In this document: in pieces, positions 18,004 to 26,712 of the stretch
Position numbering within the stretch: the first letter of the stretch is position 1
Layout of the letters: each line of letters opens with the position of its first letter
Assembly (NCBI GenBank): GCA_003220685.1
Contig: QHTE01000036.1
Span: forward strand, 1 to 54,032
Direction of reading: 5' to 3'
DNA: 54,032 nt
Origin: Candidatus Rokuibacteriota bacterium
GTDB taxonomy: Bacteria; Methylomirabilota; Methylomirabilia; Rokubacteriales; CSP1-6
Notes under the pieces: model-generated
Told to the model about the DNA's origin: nothing
The model's input: only the letters and a program-made list of their open reading frames with translations
Database searches by the model: none
Made by a program: the position numbers and the translations under genes

Positions 18004-19230
18004 ATGACGCGGAGGATCTTCTACGGCTGGTTCATCGTCGGATCGGGCATCGTCATCACGTGCGTCGGCGTCGGCGCGATGCTCTCGCTCAGCGTGTTCT
18101 TGCAGCCGATGTCCGAGGCGATGGGCTGGTCGCGGACGGGCATGTCGACCACGGCGCTGATCAACTGGCTCTGCATGGGCGTCAGCGCGTTCATCTGGGG
18201 CGCGCTCTCCGACCGCTTCGGCACGCGCGCGGTCGTGCTGAGCGGTGGAGTGCTGCTCGGGCTCGGCCTGGTGACGGCGAGCCGGGCGGCCACGCTCGGG
18301 CAGTTCCAGCTCCTGTTCGGCGTGCTCGTCGGGCTCGCGGCAGGCAGCTTCTTCGCGCCGCTGATCGCGACGACCACGCGCTGGTTCACGCGCAACCGTA
18401 GCCTCGCGGTGGCGCTGGTGTCCGCCGGACTCAGCCTCGGCTCGACGGTCGTGGGGCCGCTGGCACGCTGGCTCATCAGCAGCTACGACTGGCGCACCGC
18501 CATGCTGGTGATCGGCGACCTCGCGTGGCTCCTGATCATCCCGGCCGCGCTGCTAGTGCGCGAGCCGGCGCCCTCGGCGGACACCCCGGCGGCGGCGGCG
18601 GCCACGACGGACGGCCCCGGCTTCACGGTGGCGCAGGCGCTGACCTCGCCGCAGTTCGCCGCGATCGCGCTCGCCTTCTTCGCGTGCTGCGCGGCGCACT
18701 CCGGTCCGATCTTCCACATGATCACGCACGCGATCGATCACGGCGTGTCGGCGATGGCCGCCACCACCGTGCTCAGCGTGGCCGGCCTGGCTTCGCTGAG
18801 CGGTCGAATCGTGTGCGGGCTCATCGCGGATCGGATCGGCGCCAAGAAGATGCTGGTGATCGGGCTCGCGATGCAAGCGGTCGCCGTGAGCCTCTACGTC
18901 TTCACGACGAGCCTCGGAAGCTTCTACGCGCTCGCGGTCCTGTTCGGCTTCAGCTACGGCGGCGTGATGCCGCTCTACGCGATCCTGATTCGCGAGTACT
19001 TCGGCGCGCGCATCATGGGGACGACCTTCGGCGCCGTCTCCGCGGTCTCGACGCTCGGGATGGCGCTCGGACCGTGGGCCGGCGGCTTCTTCTACGACAC
19101 GCTCGGCGGCTACTTCTGGCTCTACATGGGCTCGTTCGGCATCGGCCTCGGCGCCGTGGCGATCGCGTTCACGTTCCGCCCGCCGCGCCGGGCGCCGGCG
19201 GCGCTGCCGAGCCCGAGCCTGGCGACCTGA
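18004..19230 (+). CDS. MFS transporter (oxalate/formate antiporter-like)
   Basis: 408 residues and about 12 membrane helices in two halves. The N-terminus RRIFYGWFIVGSGIVITC, the loop 2-3 motif WGALSDRFGTRAVVLSGG (MFS motif A), TRWFTRNRSLAVALVSAG and the second-half copy GLIADRIGAKKMLV are typical of the monocarboxylate/oxalate-formate branch. It lies 14 bases after the MoaD-like gene and closes the + strand run, so it is probably co-transcribed. The likely cargo is a small organic anion, but the sequence does not define it. Confidence 0.9.
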   Translation: MTRRIFYGWFIVGSGIVITCVGVGAMLSLSVFLQPMSEAMGWSRTGMSTTALINWLCMGVSAFIWGALSDRFGTRAVVLSGGVLLGLGLVTASRAATLGQFQLLFGVLVGLAAGSFFAPLIATTTRWFTRNRSLAVALVSAGLSLGSTVVGPLARWLISSYDWRTAMLVIGDLAWLLIIPAALLVREPAPSADTPAAAAATTDGPGFTVAQALTSPQFAAIALAFFACCAAHSGPIFHMITHAIDHGVSAMAATTVLSVAGLASLSGRIVCGLIADRIGAKKMLVIGLAMQAVAVSLYVFTTSLGSFYALAVLFGFSYGGVMPLYAILIREYFGARIMGTTFGAVSAVSTLGMALGPWAGGFFYDTLGGYFWLYMGSFGIGLGAVAIAFTFRPPRRAPAALPSPSLAT

Positions 19231-19251
19231 CGCGTCGTCAGGCCCGGGTCG

Positions 19252-21366
19252 TCAGAAGTTCAGCCCCTCCGGCAGCGGGCCCGCGATCGGCACCTCGAAG
19301 AACGGTCCGGCCCGGTCCGGATCGATGATGACAGCGCCATCGCTCTGGAAGAACGTCGCGATCTGCTCCTGCGCCGCGACCGCCAGCGCAGCCGCGGAGC
19401 TCGCGATGTTCGTCAAGAATGTATGCGGATTGGCCGGCGCGGTCGGAATGGCCACCCGCACCAGATCGTTGCGGAAGTAGCTCGAGCGATCGGTGAGGTC
19501 GCCCGCGCGGAAGATCGCCGACGCCGTCGGGTTCGGAACGGTCTGATCGCCCTTGGCGAACTGGATGATGACCGGCGGCGGATCGATCTCGTCGAGCGGG
19601 CGCTTGCGCAGATGCGGGGCGTACGCGACGGGGTTACCCGGTTGTGAGACCCACTCGGTGTTGTCGATGACCTCCTGGATGGCCATCGCTCCCGGCACGG
19701 TGTTGATGACCGGCGGCTGATCCCGCAGCGGCATGTTCTCGTTGAAGCCCCATGCCGGCGGCACGAGCGCACCGGCGTTGAGCAGCGACGGCATCCGGGT
19801 GAAGAGCGCGAATCCAACCAACCCACGAAACAACGGGCTCAACCGCGCGATCTCGATGATGGGTCCGCCCGGAACGTTGGGCACGCCGGCGCGCACCGAG
19901 TCCTCGAGCGCGAGGAATTTGACGCCGTAGATGCCGCCGAAGGACTGCCCGGCGTAGTAGATCCTCGTGCGGCTCAGCCCCGGGATGCTGCCGGTCTCGA
20001 TGACCCGCACGAGCTGCATGAGGTCGGCTACCGCCTGCCGAAGTCCGTCGCGGCTGGCGATGATGCCTTGCGGGGGCGCGGCGTTCACGCCCTCGGTGGA
20101 GTCGATGTTCCCGTTGCCGTCCTGATCGATGCCGCGGCCGCCGTCCGCGATCGTCAGGGGCGAGCCCACGAGCGGGGTGATGGTCAACGATCCGGCGGCG
20201 CCGCCGCCGTGGCCGACGACGTTGATCGCGATCGTCGCGATGCCGTGGCTCGCGAACGTCGAGGCGACCGCCAGCGGGGCTCCCTGCTTGCTGTCCGTGA
20301 AACCGTGTCCGAAGATCGCGACCGGCCAGCCCCCCGCGGGCGCCGAGCCCGCCGGGATCACCAGGTTGAAATAGAGCGTGTTCTCGCCCTGGGCAACGGG
20401 CACGCCCGTGCGCGTCCCGATCGGCGGGATGAACTTCTGAGACGTCTCCCAGTCCGGCGACTTGAAGCTGCCGAAGGCTAGGGAGCCGACCGCGCCGGGG
20501 AAGACACCGAGGGCCGCCAGCGGGAAGGTCGGGGTGGTGAACGCGGCGGGATCTGTGGGGGGATCTGCGGGATTCGCCGGGTTCGTCTTGACCTGCCGCT
20601 TCCACTGGATCGACGTCGGGCTCAGGTTGGCGAGCGCGAAGGTCCCGAGCATCTTCGCCGGCTTCGGCAGCGACTGCTTGATCTGGTGCCGGATCTTCTC
20701 GAGCACGGCCGTGACGCTCAAGGTGCTGAACACGCTGGCCGCGACCACGTGGTGTCCGTGGATCTCGATGCGCTTGAGCGCCTCGCGAAGGTCACGGCGA
20801 TAGTCGCCGAGGCTGCCGTAATCATGTCCGTGCTTCTCGCCGTGGATGAAATCTTCGAACGCCTTGCCCTTGACGCGATGCCCCTCGGCGTCACGCACCC
20901 CGTCGGTCACTGCCAGGAGATAGCGCGTGTGCTGGTCGAGGAGCTCGTCGGACTCCGCGTGAAGCGTATTGGCCACCGGATCCCACACGATCTGATTGAT
21001 CCCGACCGGATCACCGGAGTGGCCGAGGCGAACGAGGAACACCGTGCGGCTGCTCACTGTGGACACGTCGATCGGCCCCGAGAAGGGGATGGACAACCGC
21101 GGCTGCAGGTTGAAGCCGTCGAGGGTATTGATGACGTTGATGTCGTCGCAGTCCGACCGGCGGACGAGGCAGTCGGGCTTGGGCAGGTTCACGCGGACCC
21201 CGGTATTCTGATCGTGGTCGTCGACCGTGAAGCGCTCGCTCGGGAACGGGGAGCTCGCCGGCGACGAGAGGTCGAAGAGCGCTTCGACCGCGGCGAAGGC
21301 GAGCCCGGGGAGGAGGATCAGGACGGTGGCGGCGACCGCGACGATGCGGCGATACTGCGGACTCAT
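19252..21366 (-). CDS. Secreted esterase/lipase-like protein with N-terminal Ig-like domain and alpha/beta-hydrolase domain
   Basis: 704 residues from ATG 21366 (AAGGAGG upstream). A signal peptide (AVAATVLILLPGLAFA) is followed by an Ig-like region with RLSIPFSGPIDVSTVSSRTVF, as in bacterial virulence-factor lipases. From about residue 340 comes an alpha/beta hydrolase: VAIFGHGFTDSKQG (oxyanion region), a DGGRGIDQDGNGNIDSTEG acidic loop that could bind calcium, and the nucleophile elbow YYAGQSFGGIYG (G-Q-S-F-G). The acid and His residues are less clear (KGDQTVPNP, NPHTFL). It is probably an exported carboxylesterase. It is divergent from the cyclase gene, with back-to-back promoter elements. 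Confidence 0.8.
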   Translation of the reverse strand: MSPQYRRIVAVAATVLILLPGLAFAAVEALFDLSSPASSPFPSERFTVDDHDQNTGVRVNLPKPDCLVRRSDCDDINVINTLDGFNLQPRLSIPFSGPIDVSTVSSRTVFLVRLGHSGDPVGINQIVWDPVANTLHAESDELLDQHTRYLLAVTDGVRDAEGHRVKGKAFEDFIHGEKHGHDYGSLGDYRRDLREALKRIEIHGHHVVAASVFSTLSVTAVLEKIRHQIKQSLPKPAKMLGTFALANLSPTSIQWKRQVKTNPANPADPPTDPAAFTTPTFPLAALGVFPGAVGSLAFGSFKSPDWETSQKFIPPIGTRTGVPVAQGENTLYFNLVIPAGSAPAGGWPVAIFGHGFTDSKQGAPLAVASTFASHGIATIAINVVGHGGGAAGSLTITPLVGSPLTIADGGRGIDQDGNGNIDSTEGVNAAPPQGIIASRDGLRQAVADLMQLVRVIETGSIPGLSRTRIYYAGQSFGGIYGVKFLALEDSVRAGVPNVPGGPIIEIARLSPLFRGLVGFALFTRMPSLLNAGALVPPAWGFNENMPLRDQPPVINTVPGAMAIQEVIDNTEWVSQPGNPVAYAPHLRKRPLDEIDPPPVIIQFAKGDQTVPNPTASAIFRAGDLTDRSSYFRNDLVRVAIPTAPANPHTFLTNIASSAAALAVAAQEQIATFFQSDGAVIIDPDRAGPFFEVPIAGPLPEGLNF

Positions 21367-21426
21367 GAAGCGCCTCCTTCAGTGACGACCGCACTGCTAG
21401 AGTCCACGAGTGCGAAACGCGGCAGA

Positions 21427-21456
21427 AGTATCACGTGCGCGTCCCGAGTGTGTCAA
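21427..21456 (-). promoter_or_regulatory. Possible promoter of the secreted esterase gene
   Basis: Reverse strand TTGACA (21456-21451, perfect), an 18-base spacer and GATACT (21432-21427, four of six). The start codon at 21366 lies about 55 bases below the predicted transcript start. Confidence 0.4.
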
Positions 21457-21465
21457 TCGCCGGGC

Positions 21466-21494
21466 TTGACATCGCCGCGCGTGCGCCAGATTCT
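21466..21494 (+). promoter_or_regulatory. Possible promoter of the cyclase gene
   Basis: Forward strand TTGACA (21466-21471, perfect), a 17-base spacer and GATTCT (21489-21494, three of six). It is nine bases from the opposing TTGACA of the divergent gene. Confidence 0.42.
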
Positions 21495-21530
21495 CGGCCC
21501 GGCTCGAACCACGCAACGCAGGAGGCCCCC

Positions 21531-22487
21531 ATGCGGCACATCGCTAGCGGGATCGCATTGGCCACGGCGCTCGTTCTCCTCGGCGGCCCCGTCGACGCCC
21601 AGTCGTGGCGGCCCCCGACGGACAGCCAGCGGTGTCCCGCGAAGTGGGGCGCCGGCGACCAGCGCGGGTCGGCCAACCACATGAAGCCCGAGAGGGTGCT
21701 GCGCGCGACCCGCCTGATCCGCACCGGCGAGGTCATCGAGATCGGCCACGTGCTTTCGGCCGACATGCCGATCTCGAGCACGCGGCGATTCGACATGCAC
21801 GTCAAGCGCACGTTCATGAACCCGCAGTCGAACCGCCGCGGCAGCAACGAGGAGGTCGTCCTGTCCGAGATCGGCCAGGTGGGCACGCAGTTCGACGGCT
21901 TCGCCCACCAGACGATCGAGAACAGCCTCTACAACTGCTTCAAGCTCGACGAGATCACCACGCGGACCGGCTTCACGAAGCTGGGGATCGAGAACGTCGG
22001 CGCGCTCGTCACGCGCGGCGTGCTGATCGACGTCGCGGCGCTGAAGGGCGTCGACATGCTGGCCGACAACTACGAGATCACGGTGGCCGATCTGCAGCAG
22101 GCGCTCCAGCGCCAGAACCTCGCGCTGCAGCCGGGCGACGCGGTGATCATCCACACCGGGTGGGGCAAGCTCTGGGGGAAAGAGAACGCGCGCTACATGA
22201 AGGGCTGTCCCGGCATCGGCGTCGCCGCCGCGGAGTGGCTGGTCCGCCAGGATCCGATGCTGGTGGGTGCGGACAATTTCCCGGTGGAGGTCTCACCGAA
22301 TCCAGACTCGCAGATCTCGGCGCCCGTCCACCAGATCATGCTGGTGATCAACGGCATCCACCTGCTCGAGAATCTGAAGCTGGACGAGCTCGCGGCCAAG
22401 CGCGTGCACGAGTTCGCCTTCGTGATGCAGCCCTTGAAGCTGAAGGGCGCGACGGGCTCGACCGTCGCGCCGATCGCGATTCGCTGA
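21531..22487 (+). CDS. Exported cyclase-family (kynurenine formamidase-like) hydrolase
   Basis: 318 residues from ATG 21531 (GGAGG upstream). A signal peptide (IALATALVLLGGPVDAQS) is followed by the cyclase fold: WGAGDQRGSANHMKPE, IEIGHVLSADMPI, QVGTQFDGFAHQ (the metal-binding region, a GTQ-x-D-x-x-x-H variant of the classical HxGTHxDxPxH) and DAVIIHTGWGKLWG. Members are Mn/Zn-dependent amide or lactone hydrolases such as KynB or isatin hydrolase. The export signal and the variant metal motif make a tryptophan-pathway role doubtful. The substrate is unknown. Confidence 0.86.
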   Translation: MRHIASGIALATALVLLGGPVDAQSWRPPTDSQRCPAKWGAGDQRGSANHMKPERVLRATRLIRTGEVIEIGHVLSADMPISSTRRFDMHVKRTFMNPQSNRRGSNEEVVLSEIGQVGTQFDGFAHQTIENSLYNCFKLDEITTRTGFTKLGIENVGALVTRGVLIDVAALKGVDMLADNYEITVADLQQALQRQNLALQPGDAVIIHTGWGKLWGKENARYMKGCPGIGVAAAEWLVRQDPMLVGADNFPVEVSPNPDSQISAPVHQIMLVINGIHLLENLKLDELAAKRVHEFAFVMQPLKLKGATGSTVAPIAIR

Positions 22488-22550
22488 GCGCGCGCACCGC
22501 CGATCAGCCGCTCGTCGCCGATGCGGCCCACCGGCTCTAGCCGGTCAGGC

Positions 22551-22556
22551 TAGAAT
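22551..22556 (+). promoter_or_regulatory. -10 element (TAGAAT) before the sorbosone-dehydrogenase-like gene
   Basis: TAGAAT matches the -10 consensus at five of six positions; no clear -35 is seen. Transcription from here would start near 22563, which favours the ATG at 22620 over one at 22560 as the translation start. Confidence 0.35.
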
Positions 22557-22619
22557 CGAATGTGGAGGGACGTGGCGGCATGGCGGCAATGCTCGATCCG
22601 GCTGCTCCGAGAGCGCGAG

Positions 22620-23771
22620 ATGCGTAGATCCCGCGCGTGGCTGACCCTGCTCCTGATTCCGCTCGCAGCCCTCATCGTCGTCGGCTGCGTCTACAGCGGA
22701 TATTTCGCGAACATGCTGCCGACCGCCGCCGCCGAGATGAGCGAGATCGCCCTGCCGCCGGGTTTCCGCATCGCCGTCTACGCCGCCGAGGTCCCGAACG
22801 CGCGCCAGATGGCGCTCGGTCCCGGCGGCGTCGTGTTCGTCGGCTCGCGGTCGGAGGGCAAGGTGTACGCGGTGGTCGATCGCGACGGCGACAATCGGGC
22901 GGACCATGTCTTCGTGCTGGCCAGCGGTCTCAACCAGCCCAGCGGCGTCGCGTTCCGCGACGGCGCGCTCTACGTCGCCGCGGTGAGCCGCGTGCTGCGC
23001 TTGCGCGACGTCGCGCGCGATCTCGCGCATCCGCCCAAGCCCGAGGTCGTCAGCGACGCCTTTCCATCCGACGCGCATCACGGCTGGAAGTTCATCGCCT
23101 TCGGTCCGGACGGGCGGCTCTACGTCCCGGTGGGCGCACCGTGCAACATCTGCACCCCGCCCGGACCGCTCCACGCCACGATCACGCGGCTCGATCTCGC
23201 GGGCGGGCGGCCCGAGGTCGTGGCGCGCGGCGTGCGCAACAGCGTCGGCTTCGACTTCGATCCGGCCAGCGGCGAGCTCTGGTTCACGGACAACGGCCGG
23301 GACTACCTCGGCGACGACTCGCCGCCGGACGAGCTGAACCATCTGACGAAAGTCGGCGAGCACTTCGGCTTTCCATTCTGCCACGGCAACGGCATCCGCG
23401 ATCCGGAGCTCAACGCCGGACGCGCGTGCGGCGAGTTCACCCCGCCGGCCCGCGAGCTCGGGCCGCACGTGGCGGCCATCGGCATGCGCTTCTACACCGG
23501 GCGGATGTTCCCGGAGAAGTACCGCGGCGGCGTCTTCATTGCCGAGCACGGCTCGTGGAATCGCTCCACGCCGATCGGCTACCGGGTCTCCTTCGTGAAG
23601 ATCGAGAACGGGCGGGCCACGTCCTACGAGCCCTTTGCCTCGGGCTGGCTGAAGGGCAGCGTCTCGTCCGGGCGCCCGGCCGACGTGCTCGTGATGCCCG
23701 ACGGCGCCTTGCTCGTGTCCGACGACAAGGCCGGACGCATCTACCGCATCAGCTACGCCGGCAACGGCTGA
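22620..23771 (+). CDS. PQQ-dependent sugar (L-sorbosone-type) dehydrogenase-like beta-propeller
   Basis: 383 residues from ATG 22620; a longer frame reaches 22560. The N-terminal segment WLTLLLIPLAALIVVGC is a membrane anchor or lipoprotein signal. The body is the glucose/sorbosone dehydrogenase propeller: LPPGFRIAVYAAEVPNARQM, DGALYVAAVSRVLR, HHGWKFIAFGPDGRLYVPVG, RNSVGFDFDPASGELWFTDN, FPFCHGNGI, IAEHGSWNRSTPIGYRV and RPADVLVMPDGALLVSDD. These enzymes oxidise sugars or aldehydes with PQQ in the periplasm. The conserved His and Arg around HHGWK fit the family. No PQQ synthesis genes are nearby. Confidence 0.85.
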   Translation: MRRSRAWLTLLLIPLAALIVVGCVYSGYFANMLPTAAAEMSEIALPPGFRIAVYAAEVPNARQMALGPGGVVFVGSRSEGKVYAVVDRDGDNRADHVFVLASGLNQPSGVAFRDGALYVAAVSRVLRLRDVARDLAHPPKPEVVSDAFPSDAHHGWKFIAFGPDGRLYVPVGAPCNICTPPGPLHATITRLDLAGGRPEVVARGVRNSVGFDFDPASGELWFTDNGRDYLGDDSPPDELNHLTKVGEHFGFPFCHGNGIRDPELNAGRACGEFTPPARELGPHVAAIGMRFYTGRMFPEKYRGGVFIAEHGSWNRSTPIGYRVSFVKIENGRATSYEPFASGWLKGSVSSGRPADVLVMPDGALLVSDDKAGRIYRISYAGNG

Positions 23772-23788
23772 TCCCCCCCAAAATGGGC

Positions 23789-23837
23789 GCGCCTCGGCCG
23801 GCGGGGCCCCAGCCCCACGACGGCCTGCGGCGCGCAC
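23789..23837 (+). repeat. 49-bp dispersed intergenic repeat, copy C
   Basis: It has the same length and orientation as copy A at 13074-13122, with a few changes (CCCCA in place of CCCCC before GCCCC, CACGA for CGCGA). It lies between the sorbosone-dehydrogenase-like gene and the Bax-inhibitor-1 gene, just upstream of a -10-like element. Confidence 0.85.
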
Positions 23838-23845
23838 CCCCACGG

Positions 23846-23851
23846 TACAAT
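23846..23851 (+). promoter_or_regulatory. -10 element (TACAAT) before the Bax-inhibitor-1 gene
   Basis: TACAAT matches the -10 consensus at five of six positions, 35 bases before the ATG at 23887. The -35 region falls inside the 49-bp repeat and shows no consensus match. Confidence 0.35.
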
Positions 23852-23886
23852 AGGCGGCGGCTCGACCCACAACTCAGGAGGGTGCC

Positions 23887-24579
23887 ATGGACGCATGGAC
23901 GACGAATACAGTCCAGACGGCGGACCGAGTCTCCGCCTTCCTCTGGAAAGTGTACGGCTGGATGGCCGTGGGCCTCGGCCTCACGGCACTGGTGGCATTC
24001 GCGGTGGCCGGCTCGCCGGCGCTGCTCGGAGTGCTGGTCGGCAACCGGCTCGTCTTCTTCGCGCTCGTGATCGCCGAGCTCGGGCTCGTGTTCTTCCTGT
24101 CCGCGCGCGCCGACCGGCTGGCGCCGGGCACGGCGGCCGGCCTCTTCGCGCTCTATTCGGCGCTGAACGGCGTCACCCTGTCGGTGATCCTGCTCGCCTA
24201 CACGGGAGAATCGGTGACGATGACCTTCGTGGTCACCGCCGGCATGTTCGGCGCGCTCGCGCTCTACGGCTCGACGACGAAGCGTAGCCTGGCGGGCGCC
24301 GGGCAGTTCTTCATGATGGGCCTGATCGGCCTCATCCTGGCCTCGATCATCGGCATGTTCTGGCACAACGATGCCCTGCAGTTCCTGATCTCGGTGGTCG
24401 GCGTCATCGTCTTCACCGGGCTCACGGCGTGGGACGCCCAGCGGCTCCGGCAGATGGCCCTGGCCCTGCCGCCGGGACGGGTCGGCGCCTACGCCGTCGT
24501 CGGGGCACTCTCACTCTATCTGGACTTCATCAACCTCTTCCTGATGCTGCTGCGCTTCACCGGCAGCCGGCGGGACTGA
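23887..24579 (+). CDS. Bax inhibitor-1/YccA-family membrane protein
   Basis: 230 residues and about seven helices. The N-terminus ADRVSAFLWKVYGWMAVGLG is the family opening. LYSALNGVTLSVILLAYT, TKRSLAGAGQFFMMGLIGLI, FTGLTAWDAQRLRQMA (the conserved D-A-Q turn) and LSLYLDFINLFLMLLRFTG near the C-terminus complete the match. Bacterial members are pH-sensitive calcium leak channels or FtsH-associated proteins such as YccA. AGGAGG precedes the ATG. It appears to be a single-gene unit. Confidence 0.9.
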   Translation: MDAWTTNTVQTADRVSAFLWKVYGWMAVGLGLTALVAFAVAGSPALLGVLVGNRLVFFALVIAELGLVFFLSARADRLAPGTAAGLFALYSALNGVTLSVILLAYTGESVTMTFVVTAGMFGALALYGSTTKRSLAGAGQFFMMGLIGLILASIIGMFWHNDALQFLISVVGVIVFTGLTAWDAQRLRQMALALPPGRVGAYAVVGALSLYLDFINLFLMLLRFTGSRRD

Positions 24580-24625
24580 GGCCCGGCACGACATAAACCC
24601 TCGCTGTCCCTGAGGAGATCGATCG

Positions 24626-26112
24626 ATGCGGCTTGTCCGTGTTGTCGCGTGTGGTCTACTCGCCGTGTTCGTCGTCGCGGCGCCGGCGGCGGCGGCGCCC
24701 GAAGGTCAGATGACGTGGGGCGTGCACGTCTCGCTCTCGCCCACGTGGTTCGATCCCGCCGAGACCCAGGGGATCATCACACCTTTCATGGTCCTCTATG
24801 CTATCCACGATGCGATGGCCAAGGCGATGCCCGGGAGCGCCGCGGCGCCGAGCCTGGCCGAATCGTGGCAGGTCTCGCCCGACGGGCGCGTCTATGATTT
24901 CACCCTCCGCAAGGGCGTGAAGTTCCACAACGGCGATCCGCTCACGTCCGAGGACGTGAAGTTCTCGTTCGACCGCTACAAGGGCGCCGCGTTCAAGACG
25001 CTCAAGGATCGCGTCGCCGCCGTCGAGACGCCGGATCTCCTCCACGTGCGGTTCCGGCTGAAGAACCCGTGGCCCGACTTCATGACCTTCTACACCGCGG
25101 CCAGCGGCGCGGGCTGGATCGTCCCGAAAAAGTATGTCGAGAAGGTCGGCGACGAGGGCTTCAAGAAAGCGCCGATCGGCGCCGGACCCTACAAGTTCGT
25201 CTCGTTCGCGCCCGGCGTCGAGCTGGTGATGGAGGCGTTCGACGGATACTGGCGCAAGACGCCGAACGTGAAGCGCCTGGTCTTCAAGGTGATCGGCGAT
25301 GAGACGACCCGGTTGGCCGCACTCAAGCGCGGCGAGATCGACATCGTCTACTCGATCCGCGGCGAGCTGGCCGAGGAGCTGCAGAAGACCCCCGGGCTCA
25401 CGCTGAAGCCGGCGGTGATCCAGGCGCCGCAGTGGGTGAGCATGCTCGACCAGTGGGACCCGAAATCACCCTGGCACGACCGGCGCGTGCGATTGGCCGC
25501 CAACCTCGCGATCGATGGCTGACGTATAGCATCATCCCGAGCACCTTCGACTTCTACTGGCAGCCGCCCGCCTACGCGTTCGATCCCGCCCAGGCCACGA
25601 AGCTGCTCGCCGAGGCGGGCTACCCGAGCGGCTTCGACGCCGGCGAGTACTACCTCGACGTCGCGTATGCGAACGTGCAGGAGGCGATCGCGAACTATCT
25701 GCAGCAGATCGGCATCCGCTCCAAGCTGAGGCCGCTCGAGCGGGCGGCCCACTGGGCGAGCTATGGCGACAAGAAGTACAAGAACCTCGCCTACACAGCG
25801 AGCGGAGCGTTCGGCAACGCGGCGACGCGGCTGGAAACATTCGTCGTCGCCGGCGGCACGTACGTCTACGGCAGCTATCCCGACATCGACTCGCTCTTCA
25901 AAGACCAGGCCGCCGAGCTCGATCGCAAGAAGCGCGAAGCGCTCCTGCACAAGATCCAGCAGCTCGTCTACGACAAGACGATGGTCATCCCGGTCTGGGA
26001 GCTGGCGTTCATCAACGGCCAGGGACCGCGGGTGCAGGAGTCGGGGCTCGGGCTCATCCCCGGCCACGCCTACTCGGCGCCGTACGAGGACGTCAAGCTC
26101 AAGGCGAAGTGA
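24626..26112 (+). pseudogene. ABC transporter substrate-binding protein, family 5 (peptide/nickel type), with internal deletion
   Basis: The first frame (24626-25522) has a signal peptide (VACGLLAVFVVAAPAAAAPE) and the SBP_bac_5 body: SWQVSPDGRVYDFTLRKGVK, FHNGDPLTSEDVKFSF, RVRLAANLAID, then a stop. A second frame resumes at once with LTYSIIPSTFDFYWQPPAYA and runs to 26112 with SYPDIDSLFKDQAAELDRKK. The family normally has about 15 residues between AID and the TYSIIPS-like block, so roughly 45 bases minus or plus one are missing near 25517-25524 and the frame changes. A product would be truncated at residue 298. No permease or ATPase genes are nearby. The damage may be an assembly error. Confidence 0.87.
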
Positions 26113-26712
26113 CGGGCGGGCGCCGGGGCGCGCGCGCCTCCGGCGCCAGGTCCGCCGCCGGCGGCTGCTCGGGCGCGAAGTGGTGGTACTCATCGACGCC
26201 GCGCGCCTCGTCCACCTCGACCGCGATCTCCTGACCGCGCGAGAGCAGATTGTGCGGGGCGAACGTGTCACGATGCTCGAGCTGCTCGGCGTGCGAGCCC
26301 GGCACCATTCGCATCGCGCCGTTCTCGACCGTCGCGTCGGTGAAGGCGACCCACGCGGTGAGGACGTCCGGCGCGCTCAGCCCCCAGTAGGTGGCGTCCT
26401 GATGCCAGGAAACGTACGCGGGATCACGCGCCTCCTTGATGAAGAAGCTCGTGCTCCAGACGAGCAGGTTCGGGCCCAGCACGTCCTCGACGGCGTCCAG
26501 GATGGTCGGGTGGCGCACCAGTTCGGCCAGCCACGTGAAGAGCAGATGCGGCTTGTGGCGGATCTCGCCGCGCAGCGCGCCCCCGTGCTCGGCCTCGACG
26601 GCCTCGAGCCGCCGGCGTAGCCCGCGCGCCTCGGCCGGCGTCAGGACCGGGACCGGGAAGTGGAAGCCGTCTCGGTGGTGCGCTCGAGCGCGGACGAGGC
26701 GAGTCGGGTCAT
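26099..26712 (-). pseudogene. Phytanoyl-CoA dioxygenase-family protein with frameshift and internal deletion
   Basis: This is an Fe(II)/2-oxoglutarate oxygenase. An ATG at 26712 overlaps the methyltransferase stop (ATGA), and its frame reads MTRLASSALER. The rest of the protein (HRDGFHFPVPVLTPAEARGL) is one frame away; adding one base near 26679 would restore the usual ERYHRDGF. The HxD iron pair is present in VSWHQDATYWGLSAPD, and NGAMRMVPGSH follows. After VEVDEAR the sequence jumps to GVDEYHHFAPEQPPAADL, a block that normally ends the family. The distal iron His and the 2-oxoglutarate Arg are therefore missing (about 45 residues). It is inactive as written. Confidence 0.82.

Noticed and set aside
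22560..22620. Upstream ATG at 22560 for the sorbosone-dehydrogenase-like gene
   Set aside because: A TAGAAT -10 at 22551-22556 would place the transcript start at or after this ATG, and the signal segment begins only after 22620.
26625..26650. Partial match to the 49-bp repeat (GCGCGCCTCGGCCGGCG)
   Set aside because: Similarity stops after about 17 bases and lies inside coding sequence of the phytanoyl dioxygenase; taken as chance.
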